Of a DNA stretch of 64,000 nucleotides, positions 32,519 through 41,899 are shown piece after piece (the first letter of the stretch is position 1; each line of letters opens with the position of its first letter). A model generated the notes under the pieces. It was not told the origin of the DNA, searched no databases, and saw only the letters and a program-made list of their open reading frames with translations. Source of the stretch: Wylensekiella montiformis (GTDB taxonomy: Bacteria; Bacillota; Negativicutes; Selenomonadales; Selenomonadaceae); assembly GCF_009697385.1 (NCBI RefSeq), contig NZ_VUNL01000001.1:124001-188000 (forward strand), given 5' to 3'. The translations under genes and the position numbers were made by a program.

Positions 32519-33643
32519 ATGAGTGTTGCCATCCATATCGACAACGTAATCAAGCGCTACGGCAATCTGACCATCATCCCCGGTCTGACGGAAGAAGTAC
32601 ACAATGGAGAATTTTTCACCCTGCTCGGACCATCCGGCTGCGGCAAGACGACGCTGCTGCGCATGATCGCCGGCTTCAACAGCATAGAAAGCGGCGAGAT
32701 CCGATTTAATGACCAGTGCATCAACGATCTGCCTGCGCATCGGCGTAATATCGGCATGGTCTTTCAGAGCTATGCCATCTTCCCGCATCTCACCGTACGC
32801 GAAAACGTCGAATACGGCCTGAAGCTGCGCAAGATCCCGCGCGATGAGATGAAGAAAAAAACCGACCGCATTCTCGATGTCGTCCAAATCACCGAATATC
32901 AGGACCGGCTGCCGGAACGCCTTTCCGGCGGCCAGCAGCAGCGCGTGGCGCTCGCACGGGCCATTGTCATCCATCCGAGCGTACTGCTCATGGACGAACC
33001 GCTTTCGAATCTCGACGCGAAACTGCGCATCGAAATGCGCTCGGCGATACGCGAAGTGCAGAAACAAGTCGGCATCACGACGATTTATGTCACCCACGAT
33101 CAGGAAGAAGCGCTTTCTATCTCCGACCGCATCGCCGTCATGAAAAAAGGCGAAATCCAGCAGACCGCCCGGCCGCATACCATCTACACACGCCCGTACA
33201 ACGTCTTTGTCGCGACATTCATCGGCCACTCCAATCTCTTCCGCGGCCGGATCACCCGCACAGGCAGCAGCGCCGCCGTGGTTTTCAACGACGGATGGAC
33301 GCTCCCGATGCAGGGGCTGTCATCCGAAGCAGCAGACGGACAGGAAGTCATCATCGCCGTCCGTCCGGAAGAATTCTCGATCCAGCCGGCAGGTCAGGGA
33401 ATAACCTGTCAGGTGCATAGTCAGGTCTTCCTTGGAAAGTATATCAACTACGGTTTGACCTTCCCCTCAGAAATGCTCGTGGAGGGACAGGCCGCCATCG
33501 AATACAGTCAGGATCTCGGCCATGCCGAGCAGATTCTTTCCGTGGGAGATACCGTGACGCTCCGCCCCAATCCGGCCAAGATCAATGTCTTCTCGGCTGA
33601 TGGCAGCCATAGTCTCATGGAAGGTGTGGTGCGCAATGAATAA
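32519..33643 (+). CDS. ABC transporter ATP-binding protein (FbpC/PotA type)
   Basis: This is a 374-residue protein. It has Walker A G-P-S-G-C-G-K-T-T, the signature L-S-G-G-Q-Q-Q-R-V-A, Walker B V-L-L-M-D-E-P and a C-terminal TOBE domain, as in the FbpC/PotA/PhnT subfamily. It energises the permease encoded next (8-bp overlap). I chose ATG 32519 because AAAAAGGAGG sits eight bases upstream. The substrate is not decided by this subunit; Fe3+, 2-aminoethylphosphonate, polyamine or sugar phosphate are all possible. Confidence 0.9.
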   Translation: MSVAIHIDNVIKRYGNLTIIPGLTEEVHNGEFFTLLGPSGCGKTTLLRMIAGFNSIESGEIRFNDQCINDLPAHRRNIGMVFQSYAIFPHLTVRENVEYGLKLRKIPRDEMKKKTDRILDVVQITEYQDRLPERLSGGQQQRVALARAIVIHPSVLLMDEPLSNLDAKLRIEMRSAIREVQKQVGITTIYVTHDQEEALSISDRIAVMKKGEIQQTARPHTIYTRPYNVFVATFIGHSNLFRGRITRTGSSAAVVFNDGWTLPMQGLSSEAADGQEVIIAVRPEEFSIQPAGQGITCQVHSQVFLGKYINYGLTFPSEMLVEGQAAIEYSQDLGHAEQILSVGDTVTLRPNPAKINVFSADGSHSLMEGVVRNE

Positions 33644-35288
33644 AACAAGATTCCGCTGGGATTTTTGGAGCGGTATCACTCTTCTCTCCATCGCGGTCTT
33701 TGCGCTCTTTCTCATTTACCCGCTCTTTTCCCTGTTTCTCAGCGCGTTTCAGGATCCGACCACCGGCTCCTGGAGCATGGCAAATTTCGCTCATTTCTTC
33801 GAGCGGAAATATTATTATCAATCGATGATCAACAGCTTCTCGGTCACGACCTGCGTGACCCTTCTCGCCTGTATCATCGGAACGGCTCTCGCCTATTTTA
33901 TGACGCTGTACCGTATACACGGACGGAGCATCGTCGAAATCTGCATTGTGATCTCGCTGCTCTCGCCGCCGTTCATCGGCGCGTATTCCTGGATTCTCAT
34001 CGGCGGACGAAACGGCTACATCACGCGGTTTCTGGCCCAGTACGGCATCGATTTCCCCTCGATTTACGGCTTTGCAGGCATTCTGCTCGTGCTGACGCTG
34101 AAGCTTTATCCGTTCATCTACCTCTATGTCGCTGGCGCGATGAAAAACATTGACTCGGCGCTTATCGAAGCGGCAGAATCGCTCGGCTGCAGCGGCATGC
34201 GAAAGGTCGTGACCGTCATCCTGCCGCTTATCCTGCCGACTCTGCTCGCCGGCGCGCTCATGGTATTCATGAATGCGATGGCGGATTTCGGCACACCGAT
34301 GCTCATCGGCGAAGGATTCAACGTCATGCCGGTCATGATCTATTCAGAGTTCATCAATGAAGTCGGCGATCAGGCGAACTTCGCCGCGGCAATGGCCGCC
34401 ATCATGGTTCTCATCACCTCGACGATCTTTATGCTGCAAAAATATGTCGTCAACCGCAAATCGTTTACCATGAGTTCGCTGCGACCCATGCAGACGGGAG
34501 CCATGCACGGCGTCAAAAACGTGATTCTGCACGCGTCCATCTACTTTCTCGTTGCGCTTTCCATGATCCCGCAGCTCGTCGTCATCTACACATCCTTCCT
34601 GAATACCAGTGGATCGATTTTCGTAGACGGCTACTCGCTCGACAGCTACCGCACGATTTTCGAAAGTCTCGGCACGGCCATATCGAATACCTACCTGTTC
34701 AGTACAACGGCTATGCTCATCATTATCTTCCTCGGCATGACGATCGCTTACCTCACGACGCGAAAAAAAAGCTGGCTCACGGAAATCATCGATACCCTTT
34801 CGATGTTCCCCTATATCATTCCGGGCTCCGTACTCGGCATCACGCTGCTGCTCGCCTTCAATGAAGAGCCGCTCCTCCTCTCGGGCACGGCGATCATCAT
34901 CATCATTTCCCTCGTGATCCGCCGCCTTCCCTACACGCTGCGATCCAGCTCGGCGATTCTCTATCAGCTCAGTCCGAGCATGGAAGAGGCTTCGATCAGT
35001 CTCGGCGCATCGCCGCTGCGGACGTTCTTTAAGATTACCGCGGTCATGATGCTTCCCGGCGTCATGAGCGGAGCGATCATATCCTGGATCACGGCCATCA
35101 ATGAGCTCTCCAGCTCCATCATTTTGTTTACCGGCGCGACAAAGACCATGTCGGTCGCGATCTATACGGAGGTCATCCGCGCCAGCTACGGCACAGCCGC
35201 TGCGCTGTCAACCATCCTGACGCTCACGACCATCACGGCCATGGTGCTCTTCTTTAAAATATCCGGACGCCGTGATGTAACCCTTTAA
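33636..35288 (+). CDS. ABC transporter permease, fused two-domain (FbpB type)
   Basis: This is a 550-residue protein with about 12 membrane segments and two MetI-like permease domains in one chain. Each domain has an E-A-A/E-A-S...G-A/G-C loop (A-L-I-E-A-A-E-S-L-G-C and E-E-A-S-I-S-L-G-A) that contacts the ATPase. Fused permeases of this kind serve Fe3+ (FbpB), 2-aminoethylphosphonate and sugar-phosphate (AfuB) importers. The start is ATG 33636, inside the end of the ATPase gene. The solute-binding lipoprotein follows 32 bp downstream. Confidence 0.9.
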   Translation: MNKTRFRWDFWSGITLLSIAVFALFLIYPLFSLFLSAFQDPTTGSWSMANFAHFFERKYYYQSMINSFSVTTCVTLLACIIGTALAYFMTLYRIHGRSIVEICIVISLLSPPFIGAYSWILIGGRNGYITRFLAQYGIDFPSIYGFAGILLVLTLKLYPFIYLYVAGAMKNIDSALIEAAESLGCSGMRKVVTVILPLILPTLLAGALMVFMNAMADFGTPMLIGEGFNVMPVMIYSEFINEVGDQANFAAAMAAIMVLITSTIFMLQKYVVNRKSFTMSSLRPMQTGAMHGVKNVILHASIYFLVALSMIPQLVVIYTSFLNTSGSIFVDGYSLDSYRTIFESLGTAISNTYLFSTTAMLIIIFLGMTIAYLTTRKKSWLTEIIDTLSMFPYIIPGSVLGITLLLAFNEEPLLLSGTAIIIIISLVIRRLPYTLRSSSAILYQLSPSMEEASISLGASPLRTFFKITAVMMLPGVMSGAIISWITAINELSSSIILFTGATKTMSVAIYTEVIRASYGTAAALSTILTLTTITAMVLFFKISGRRDVTL

Positions 35289-35320
35289 TCCACGCTCTAT
35301 GAAAAAAAGGAGGAATTCTC

Positions 35321-36361
35321 ATGCAATGGAAAAAAATTCTGGCCACCGCACTCAGCGCTGCCATGCTGACAGCCTGCTTCACAGGATGCGGCGGCGGAAG
35401 CGGACAAAAAAACACATCCGGCGGCAGTGATGAAAACAAGCTTGTCATCTATTGCCCGCATCCGCTTTCCTTTATCAATCCGCTCGTCGAAGAGTTTGAA
35501 AAACAAAGCGGTATAAAAGTCGAAGTGGTCGCCGCAGGTTCCGGCGAGCTTTTGAAACGCGTCGAGTCGGAAAAAGCCAATCCGCTTGGCGATATCTTCT
35601 GGGGCGGATCGCTTTCCACGATGAAACCAAAAGCCAACCTCTTTGAACCGTATACCTCCGCCAATGAAGACCATGTTCAGGCGGCATTCAAAAACACCGA
35701 GGGTTCCATGACGCGCTTCACGGACATTCCCAGCGTCATCATGGTCAACACGGATCTCATCGGAGACATCAAAGTAGAAGGCTACGAAGATCTGCTGAAC
35801 CCGGCTCTCAAGGGAAAAATTGCCATGGCCGATCCCTCCAAGTCCTCTTCCGCCTACGAGCATCTCATCAATATGCTCTATGCTATGGGCAACGGGAACC
35901 CGGACAACGGCTGGGATTATGTGACGAAATTCTGCAAGAATCTCGACGGCAAGCTCCTCTCCGGCTCCTCCGCTGTCTATAAAGGCGTAGCGGACGGCGA
36001 ATATGCCGTTGGCTGCACCTTCGAAGAAGGCGGCGCAAAATACGTCGCAGACGGCGCCCCGGTCAAGCTCATCTATATGAAGGAAGGCGTCATTTCCAAG
36101 CCGGACGGCATTTACATCATCAAAAACGCCAAGCACATGGAAAACGCCAAGAAGTTCATCGACTTCATCACCAGCAAAGAGGCACAAACCCTCATCACGC
36201 AGAAGCTGCATCGCCGCAGTGTCCGCGATGACGTCCCTGCGCCAAACGGTCTGCTGGAAAAGTCTCAGATCCATATCATCACGGATGATGAAACCGTCGT
36301 CAACCAGAACAAGAAATCCTGGCTCGACAAGTTTAAGGACATCTTCACCAGCGTACAATGA
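35321..36361 (+). CDS. solute-binding lipoprotein (Fe3+/phosphonate/sugar-phosphate family)
   Basis: This is a 346-residue protein with a lipoprotein signal (L-T-A-C, or F-T-G-C a few residues on). The mature part begins L-V-I-Y-C-P-H-P-L-S-F-I-N-P-L-V-E-E-F-E-K-Q-S-G-I-K-V-E-V, typical of the FbpA/AfuA/PhnS-like family. The Tyr pair used by Fe3+-binding FbpA proteins is not clearly present near the C-terminus, so an organic phosphate or phosphonate is as likely as iron. AAAGGAGG precedes the ATG. A terminator follows, then the two-component genes. Confidence 0.88.
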   Translation: MQWKKILATALSAAMLTACFTGCGGGSGQKNTSGGSDENKLVIYCPHPLSFINPLVEEFEKQSGIKVEVVAAGSGELLKRVESEKANPLGDIFWGGSLSTMKPKANLFEPYTSANEDHVQAAFKNTEGSMTRFTDIPSVIMVNTDLIGDIKVEGYEDLLNPALKGKIAMADPSKSSSAYEHLINMLYAMGNGNPDNGWDYVTKFCKNLDGKLLSGSSAVYKGVADGEYAVGCTFEEGGAKYVADGAPVKLIYMKEGVISKPDGIYIIKNAKHMENAKKFIDFITSKEAQTLITQKLHRRSVRDDVPAPNGLLEKSQIHIITDDETVVNQNKKSWLDKFKDIFTSVQ

Positions 36362-36388
36362 TACAATAAATCCAATCCGATTGTTTCA

Positions 36389-36427
36389 AACGGCTGCAAG
36401 CGGCAAATCCCGTCTCTTGCAGCCGTT
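36389..36427 (+). terminator. terminator of the ABC operon
   Basis: AACGGCTGCAAG (36389-36400) pairs perfectly with CTTGCAGCCGTT (36416-36427), followed by T-rich sequence. A -10-like TATAAT at 36456-36461 downstream may start the sensor kinase transcript. Confidence 0.8.
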
Positions 36428-36501
36428 CTTTCTGTCCCGGCAGACAGAATCATGATATAATAAATAAGATTCAGAAGAAAGCAAAGAAAGGACGGACCTT
36501 T

Positions 36502-38106
36502 TTGACTCCATCAGACCAGACGTTTCAGCGCGACGTAAAGCGCACATTGCTTCGCTATACATTCGGACCTGTGCTCTTGCTCGTTGCACTCTTCTTTGCT
36601 CTGGTTGGTGCAAGCTGGAGCTACTATGTCGTCATGCGCAGCGATGAGGTGCGCCATCTCGCCGCCGAAGTGCTCGACGAAACAATTGCCGACTATTCTG
36701 CCCGCGCAGACCTTGCAGCCAGCCAGAACTATGACCCGGACATACTGCGCACGAATGCCTCGGCCCGCGCAGCCGTCTTTCAGTACCTCTATCATGAAGT
36801 CAATATCGACAAGCGCGGCACGCAATTTTTTCTGCTCGACAGGAAAAAACAGCTCGTTCTCGGCAGCGAAAAGGCGCTCCCGCCGGCATTGACCGACGTA
36901 CCGGAGGGATGGGGCGTCCTCGCACGCTTCGAAGCACATCCGGAGACTGTGCATGCCGAATTTTTGCGAAGAGCGGCCGATGAGTCCTCCTCGCAGGATC
37001 TCGTCATCGGACGGTCCCTGCCGCACGGCAATGGCTATTTTCTCTTCCTGATTCCCCAGGAATCCCTGCAGCGCTCCATCCGCTCACCCTATCTCGATTT
37101 TGTGCTGACGGATAGCTACGGAGGCACCCCTCTGGCTACCGGTTCCTCCTATCATCCCGCGGCAGGCCATCCGCAGACAGAAAAACTATCTGCCGATATC
37201 GCCTCCGCAAACCGTCAGACGGTATCCTATGGAAAAGGCCTCTATTTTGTCACAGAGGAAGCCCTGCAGGAAGTCCCATGGACGCTGTACAGCATCCTGC
37301 CGGTCACAGACCTGATCGGCCGCTACCGGCTCGGCGCCCTGATCCTCGCCTCGCTGCTTCTCCTGCTGCTGCCCGTCCTTTACCACAGCGTCCGTCAGGA
37401 AAGCCTCGCGCGGGCCCATGCCGTAAAAGAAGAAGAGCAGCGTGCCACCGCGATGGCAGAAATTCGCCGGCTGGAAAGCCAGTTTCAGCCGCACTTTCTG
37501 TTCAACACACTGGAAAACATCCGCTACATGGTCTGTCTTGACCCGCAAGCTGCCTCGCGGATGCTCCTCGCACTATCCGGCTTGCTCCGCTACAGCATCC
37601 GGGGAACCTCGCGCCTCGTCCCCCTCGCGGAAGATCTTACCTATACCCATCATTATCTGGAAATCCAAACGTATCGTTTCGGACAGCGCCTCCGCTATCA
37701 GGAACAGATAGCCGATGAGCTGAGCCATGCACTCATACCACGTCTGCTGTTCCAGCCTTTGCTTGAAAATGCCATTCACTATGGCGAATCAGCCGACGGA
37801 ACGCTCACCGTATCCCTGACTATCCGCCCGGACGGACCGAACAGACTGACCGTCATCGTAAAGGATGCCGGATGCGGCATGAGTGGAGAGCAGCTGGAAG
37901 AGATCCGGACGATGCTGCAAAGCGGGGACGACAGTTCCGCCCATACCGGACTATGCAACATCGCCCGCCGCCTGCGGCTGCTTTACGGAAAAAAAGCCGG
38001 TATGTCCATCGAAGCCCCGCCTGCGGGCGGCTTCTGTGTCACACTGCACCTGCCATTTCAGGAAGAAAGCGAGGAACGCATTCATGCTCAAAATCATCAT
38101 TGCTGA
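36502..38106 (+). CDS. sensor histidine kinase, YesM/LytS-like
   Basis: This is a 534-residue protein. A membrane helix (about residues 15-37), an extracytoplasmic sensor region of some 230 residues, and a second helix (about 274-296) are followed by the histidine-kinase core with phospho-acceptor F-Q-P-H-F-L-F-N-T-L-E (near residue 329), N-box P-L-L-E-N-A and G-box D-A-G-C-G-M-S. The start is TTG 36502 behind AAAGGACGG; no ATG is suitably placed. It overlaps the response-regulator gene by 23 bp. It probably senses the substrate of the upstream ABC importer. Confidence 0.9.
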   Translation: MTPSDQTFQRDVKRTLLRYTFGPVLLLVALFFALVGASWSYYVVMRSDEVRHLAAEVLDETIADYSARADLAASQNYDPDILRTNASARAAVFQYLYHEVNIDKRGTQFFLLDRKKQLVLGSEKALPPALTDVPEGWGVLARFEAHPETVHAEFLRRAADESSSQDLVIGRSLPHGNGYFLFLIPQESLQRSIRSPYLDFVLTDSYGGTPLATGSSYHPAAGHPQTEKLSADIASANRQTVSYGKGLYFVTEEALQEVPWTLYSILPVTDLIGRYRLGALILASLLLLLLPVLYHSVRQESLARAHAVKEEEQRATAMAEIRRLESQFQPHFLFNTLENIRYMVCLDPQAASRMLLALSGLLRYSIRGTSRLVPLAEDLTYTHHYLEIQTYRFGQRLRYQEQIADELSHALIPRLLFQPLLENAIHYGESADGTLTVSLTIRPDGPNRLTVIVKDAGCGMSGEQLEEIRTMLQSGDDSSAHTGLCNIARRLRLLYGKKAGMSIEAPPAGGFCVTLHLPFQEESEERIHAQNHHC

Positions 38107-38851
38107 AGATGAAGAAATCATTCGTCAGGGGCTTGTACGCACACTTCCCTGGTCAGACTACAACGCCGAAATCGTCGGCGAAGCAGCAGACGGAAAAGAA
38201 GCGCTTTCCCTCATCCGGCGCATTCATGCGGATGTCGTGATCACGGATATCCGCATGCCGCGGCTCTCGGGCCTTGAGCTTGCCCGCATCCTGCACGAAT
38301 CCGGCTCTTCTCCCCGCATCATCTTCCTCACCAGCTACGCGGACTTCACCTATGCACAGCAGGCCATCCGGCTTGGCGCTGCAGACTACCTGCTTAAACC
38401 TGTGGATGAAGCCGAACTCGCCAAAGTTCTCGCCGGCATCAGCGCGGAAAAAGAAAAACGCAGCGGAACCGCATCCGAAGATACAGTCCCGCTGCTTATC
38501 GACTGGCAGGAGCTTCATCCGTCCAATCCCTATGTGCGCTCTGTACTCGCCTGCATCGCACAGAATTATCAAAAGCCGATCAGCGTCGAAGAACTTGCGA
38601 TGCAGGAAGGCGTCTCCGCCAGCTACCTCTCCCGCAAGCTGAAAGAGGAAACCGGCCACACATTCTCCGGACTCATAACACGCTGCCGCCTGCAGAGCGC
38701 TCTTGGCCTGCTCCATGAGGGACGCTGGCGCGTTTACGAAATCGCTGAACAGACCGGCTTCGGCGACTACAAAAACTTCGTCCAGGCTTTCCGAAAATAC
38801 CTTGGGCTGTCTCCAACGGAATATCAGAAACAGCGGAAACACATCCGCTGA
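38084..38851 (+). CDS. response regulator with AraC-type output, YesN-like
   Basis: This is a 255-residue protein. The receiver domain has the acidic E-D-E-E near residue 9, phospho-acceptor D55 (V-V-I-T-D-I-R-M-P) and K-P-V near 102. The C-terminal 100 residues are two AraC helix-turn-helix units (I-S-V-E-E-L-A-M-Q-E-G-V-S-A-S-Y-L-S-R and V-Y-E-I-A-E-Q-T-G-F-G-D-Y-K-N-F). It pairs with the overlapping kinase and probably activates the neighbouring ABC operon. It converges on the ahbD-like gene with almost no gap. Confidence 0.9.
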   Translation: MLKIIIAEDEEIIRQGLVRTLPWSDYNAEIVGEAADGKEALSLIRRIHADVVITDIRMPRLSGLELARILHESGSSPRIIFLTSYADFTYAQQAIRLGAADYLLKPVDEAELAKVLAGISAEKEKRSGTASEDTVPLLIDWQELHPSNPYVRSVLACIAQNYQKPISVEELAMQEGVSASYLSRKLKEETGHTFSGLITRCRLQSALGLLHEGRWRVYEIAEQTGFGDYKNFVQAFRKYLGLSPTEYQKQRKHIR

Positions 38852-38852
38852 C

Positions 38853-39851
38853 TCATTCCCCGCGCCGTCCATGGTAAAGGCACCATGGTTCTTCGCTCAT
38901 ATAATCGCCGCCATGATAGCAGGCCGCACGCGCGCGGCAGCCGCCGCAGGCCATCTTGTAGCGGCACGCACCGCAGCCGCCGCTGTATTCCAGCGTGCGA
39001 AGCGTTTGAAGCACTTCATTTTTCTCCCAAATCTCATCAAATGGCGTCTGCCGCACATCCCCGAGTTCCATATTGAGATAAGCGCAGGGCTGAACCTTGC
39101 CGCGCGGGCTGATGATGCAGTAAGAAAGCCCGGCCAGACAGCCGCGGTGAAACCGCGTCTTATACCCCAGCTGATCTGCGATGCGAAGGAACTGCGGCGC
39201 ACAGGTCGGCTTGAGTTCAATGTCCACCTCCTGCTGCTTCTTCATGATACGCGTCAGCACGTCTTCATATTGCTCGGCACGCAGCGACTCCTCCTCGATG
39301 GTCTGCGCTCTGCCGGTCGGAACGAGGAAAAAGAAATGATGCGCCTTGGCGCCGATCTCCACGGCAAAATCCGTCATGGCTTCCAGCTCCTCCTGATTCC
39401 AGTCCATAACGGTCGTATGAATCTGAAACGGCAGACCGACGGCGGCGCAGTTCTTCATGCCCTGCACCGCGCCTTCCCATCCGCCCGGAAAGCTGCGAAA
39501 GGTATCATGCTTCGCCGGATCCAGCGAATCAAGGGAAATCCCCATGGCTCGCGCACCGGCTTCCTTGAGCTTCTTTGCCATATCCAGCGTAATCAGCGTG
39601 CCGTTCGTGCCGAATACCGGAATCATATGCAGATCCGCCGCGTACCGGACCAGCTCGAGAATATCCGGGCGCATCAGGGGCTCGCCGCCCGAAAAGATCA
39701 TGATTTTAAATCCTGCTTTCGCGATTTCGCTCAGCAGCTTCTTTGCCTCTTCCGTATTCAGTTCTTCCTCAGCCCTGCAGCCTGCATCACGATAGCAGTG
39801 AGCGCAGTACATATTGCAGGCATTTGTCGTATTCCAGGAAATGATTTTCAT
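38853..39851 (-). CDS. ahbD: radical SAM heme synthase-like protein (AhbD/NirJ2 type)
   Basis: This is a 332-residue radical-SAM protein. The cluster motif C-N-M-Y-C-A-H-C is at the N-terminus. A C-terminal SPASM-type cysteine group (G-C-G-A-C-R-Y-K-M-A-C-G-G-C-R-A-R-A) matches the NirJ2/AhbD group, which decarboxylates Fe-coproporphyrin III to heme in the siroheme-dependent pathway. Its ATG overlaps the stop of the ahbC-like gene (ATGA), with GGAGGA six bases upstream. The identity rests on the pairing and motifs; a related peptide-modifying SPASM enzyme cannot be excluded. Confidence 0.78.
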   Translation of the reverse strand: MKIISWNTTNACNMYCAHCYRDAGCRAEEELNTEEAKKLLSEIAKAGFKIMIFSGGEPLMRPDILELVRYAADLHMIPVFGTNGTLITLDMAKKLKEAGARAMGISLDSLDPAKHDTFRSFPGGWEGAVQGMKNCAAVGLPFQIHTTVMDWNQEELEAMTDFAVEIGAKAHHFFFLVPTGRAQTIEEESLRAEQYEDVLTRIMKKQQEVDIELKPTCAPQFLRIADQLGYKTRFHRGCLAGLSYCIISPRGKVQPCAYLNMELGDVRQTPFDEIWEKNEVLQTLRTLEYSGGCGACRYKMACGGCRARAACYHGGDYMSEEPWCLYHGRRGE

Positions 39852-41038
39852 ACCTGTTCCTCCGTCACGCCGATTTCTTCATCCGTCAGATAGCAGCTCG
39901 GATCCGATGCCCAGAAATCCCCCGTGCGCGCCTCTGCCCGCGTGCGGAAATTCCCGTTGCAGTTTTCCAGCCACTTGCACGCTGCGCAGCGTCCTTTGAG
40001 GAGCGGCTTGCGATCCTTAAGCCCAGCCATAATGGGATTTGAGGTATCCTGCCAAATGTCGCCGAATTTCCGCTCGCGCACATTGCCGAACGTATGATGC
40101 TGGGTAAACTGATCGGGATGCACGTACCCCTGCGGATCGACCTCGCCGAAGGCAATGCCCGAACGGTTCCCCCCGTTCATCGAAATGTATTTTTTGATCT
40201 GCGCGGCCGTCTCCCTATCTCCGGCTTCCAGCGCCTTAAGATACATATACGGGCCGTCGCAGTGGTTATCGACCGTCAGAATCTCCTTTTTCAACCCGCG
40301 CTCTTCGAAATCTTTCGTCCGGCGAATGATCGTGTCCATCGCCCGGCGCGACTCCTCCGGCGTGACATCCTGATCCATCATCTGTTCGCCGCGCCCCGAA
40401 TAAACGAGATGGTAGAAGCAAACCCGGTTAATGCCCTCTTCCTCGATAAAATCGAAAATCCGGTCAAGCTCCTGAATGTTATGATGATTGATGGTAAAAC
40501 GCAGGCCGACGCGCTGGCCGACGGCCACACAATTCTTAATGCCCTGCATGGCCTTCTCATAAGCGCCGTCCACCCCGCGGAATTTATCATTGACATCCCG
40601 CAGACCGTCAAGCGAAATGCCGACATAGCCCACGCCAATATCCTTGATCTTCTGCGCGACATCGCGCGTAATCAGCGTGCCGTTCGTCGACAGCGTCGGG
40701 CGCACGCCCTTTTCCTGCGCATAAGCCGCAAGCTCAAAAAAATCCGGACGGATCAGCGGCTCTCCGCCGGAAAAAAGCAAAACCGGCACATGAAAATCCG
40801 CCAGATCGTCAATAAACCGCTTTGCTTCTTCCGTTGACAATTCATCCTGATACTTCCGGGCATCCGACTGCATATAGCAGTGCATGCACCTGAGATTGCA
40901 AGTCTTCGTCGAATTCCATACGACGACAGGGCCGACGCCCTCTGCCGCACCGTTGCGCATGGCATGCGCATTTTTTGTATAGCGCAGACTATCGCCGAAA
41001 TATTCTCTGGCAAATAAAAGCTTCGTTACACTGATCAT
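39848..41038 (-). CDS. ahbC: radical SAM protein AhbC/NirJ1 type
   Basis: This is a 396-residue radical-SAM protein. It begins M-I-S-V-T-K-L-L, has V-V-W-N-S-T-K-T-C-N-L-R-C-M-H-C (CX3CX2C), L-L-F-S-G-G-E-P-L, and a C-terminal C-A-A-C-K-W-L-E-N-C-N-G-N-F-R-T-R-A cluster. This matches NirJ1/AhbC, which turns 12,18-didecarboxysiroheme into Fe-coproporphyrin III. The ribosome site (AGGAG) is 14 bases from ATG 41038, rather far. It lies 52 bp after the TetR gene in the same direction. Confidence 0.82.
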   Translation of the reverse strand: MISVTKLLFAREYFGDSLRYTKNAHAMRNGAAEGVGPVVVWNSTKTCNLRCMHCYMQSDARKYQDELSTEEAKRFIDDLADFHVPVLLFSGGEPLIRPDFFELAAYAQEKGVRPTLSTNGTLITRDVAQKIKDIGVGYVGISLDGLRDVNDKFRGVDGAYEKAMQGIKNCVAVGQRVGLRFTINHHNIQELDRIFDFIEEEGINRVCFYHLVYSGRGEQMMDQDVTPEESRRAMDTIIRRTKDFEERGLKKEILTVDNHCDGPYMYLKALEAGDRETAAQIKKYISMNGGNRSGIAFGEVDPQGYVHPDQFTQHHTFGNVRERKFGDIWQDTSNPIMAGLKDRKPLLKGRCAACKWLENCNGNFRTRAEARTGDFWASDPSCYLTDEEIGVTEEQV

Positions 41039-41090
41039 AATCGATTACTACTCTCCTGTTCCTGATACGCCTGCTCATCTTGTCGGCGGC

Positions 41091-41696
41091 TTACTCTCCC
41101 TCTTTCCGTACGCAAATTCCATCCAACAGCAGCTTCGTCTTCATGGCCACATTCTCCTGAAACGGAATATCCAGATGGCTGAGGGCCGCTGCCTGATACA
41201 CCGAATGGAACATCTCCGCAATCAATTCCGGCGGGACATCCCGGCGAAACTCCCCTGCAGACTGTCCTTCATACAGAATGATTTCAAAAATAGACTTGAA
41301 TCCCGGCGCTGTGCCTCCTCCTTCTCCAGACGCGAAGCCTCCCGGCATCCCCGAACGGTCCGCAGCCGAAAGGAACAGAGGAAGGACATAACGGTTCTCA
41401 TCGAGGAAGCGTGCCGTAATCCGGCATCCGGCCGCCAGCAGCTCACAGGCCGGGCGATGCGCGGCGCGCAGATCATCCAGCACCTGCTCCACTTCCTGTG
41501 CCATGCGGTGTAGCAGGCAAAACAAAATCTCCTCTTTGGATTGAAAATAATTGTAAAACGTACCGATACCTAAATCCGCTTCATGCATGATATCGGCGAC
41601 CGAAGTATCCTTGAATCCCTTGCGGCTGAACTGCTCTACCGCCGCGTCAAGAATCGCCTTGCGGGACTGCAGCTTTTTCCGCTCCCGGCGGCCCAT
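41091..41696 (-). CDS. TetR family regulator upstream of ahbC-ahbD
   Basis: This is a 201-residue protein. The N-terminal HTH (T-S-V-A-D-I-M-H-E-A-D-L-G-I-G-T-F-Y-N-Y-F-Q-S-K-E-E-I-L) is the TetR signature; the rest is the helical ligand domain. I chose ATG 41696 because GGAGG lies six bases upstream, inside the longer frame from 41708. It is the first gene of the TetR-ahbC-ahbD run, so it may sense heme or a porphyrin. A 15-bp palindrome overlaps its probable -10 box. Confidence 0.9.
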   Translation of the reverse strand: MGRRERKKLQSRKAILDAAVEQFSRKGFKDTSVADIMHEADLGIGTFYNYFQSKEEILFCLLHRMAQEVEQVLDDLRAAHRPACELLAAGCRITARFLDENRYVLPLFLSAADRSGMPGGFASGEGGGTAPGFKSIFEIILYEGQSAGEFRRDVPPELIAEMFHSVYQAAALSHLDIPFQENVAMKTKLLLDGICVRKEGE

Positions 41697-41805
41697 TTTT
41701 TCCTCCATATTATCGCCCCTAACTGCTATGCCGGACGCATATCCGTCTCCGGCCGTTGACTCTCTACTTATTATATCGGAAAAACAGCCGGCTGAAAAGA
41801 TAAAA

Positions 41806-41820
41806 ATGAATTATATTCAT
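41806..41820 (-). promoter_or_regulatory. palindromic operator overlapping the TetR-ahbCD -10 box
   Basis: ATGAAT-TAT-ATTCAT is a near-perfect 15-bp palindrome. On the minus strand it contains TATAAT (41810-41815) about 110 bp upstream of the TetR gene; the -35 box is weak. TetR binding would block the promoter. Confidence 0.6.
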
Positions 41821-41833
41821 ATTTTTAAACAGC

Positions 41834-41878
41834 AAAAGGCCGTCCCGTCAGCAAATCCATTCTGACGGTACGGCCTTT
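41834..41878. terminator. terminator of the GH53 gene
   Basis: AAAGGCCGTCCCGTCAG (41835-41851) pairs with CTGACGGTACGGCCTTT (41862-41878) with one mismatch; T runs are present on both sides. It follows the galactanase stop by about 20 bp. Confidence 0.82.
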
Positions 41879-41899
41879 CTGGCGGGAAAGCAGGCGGCA

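Noticed and set aside
35297-36358. A 353-codon minus-strand frame opposite the solute-binding protein.
   Set aside because: It is the mirror of the lipoprotein gene, has no motif, and the plus strand has a lipobox and a strong ribosome site.
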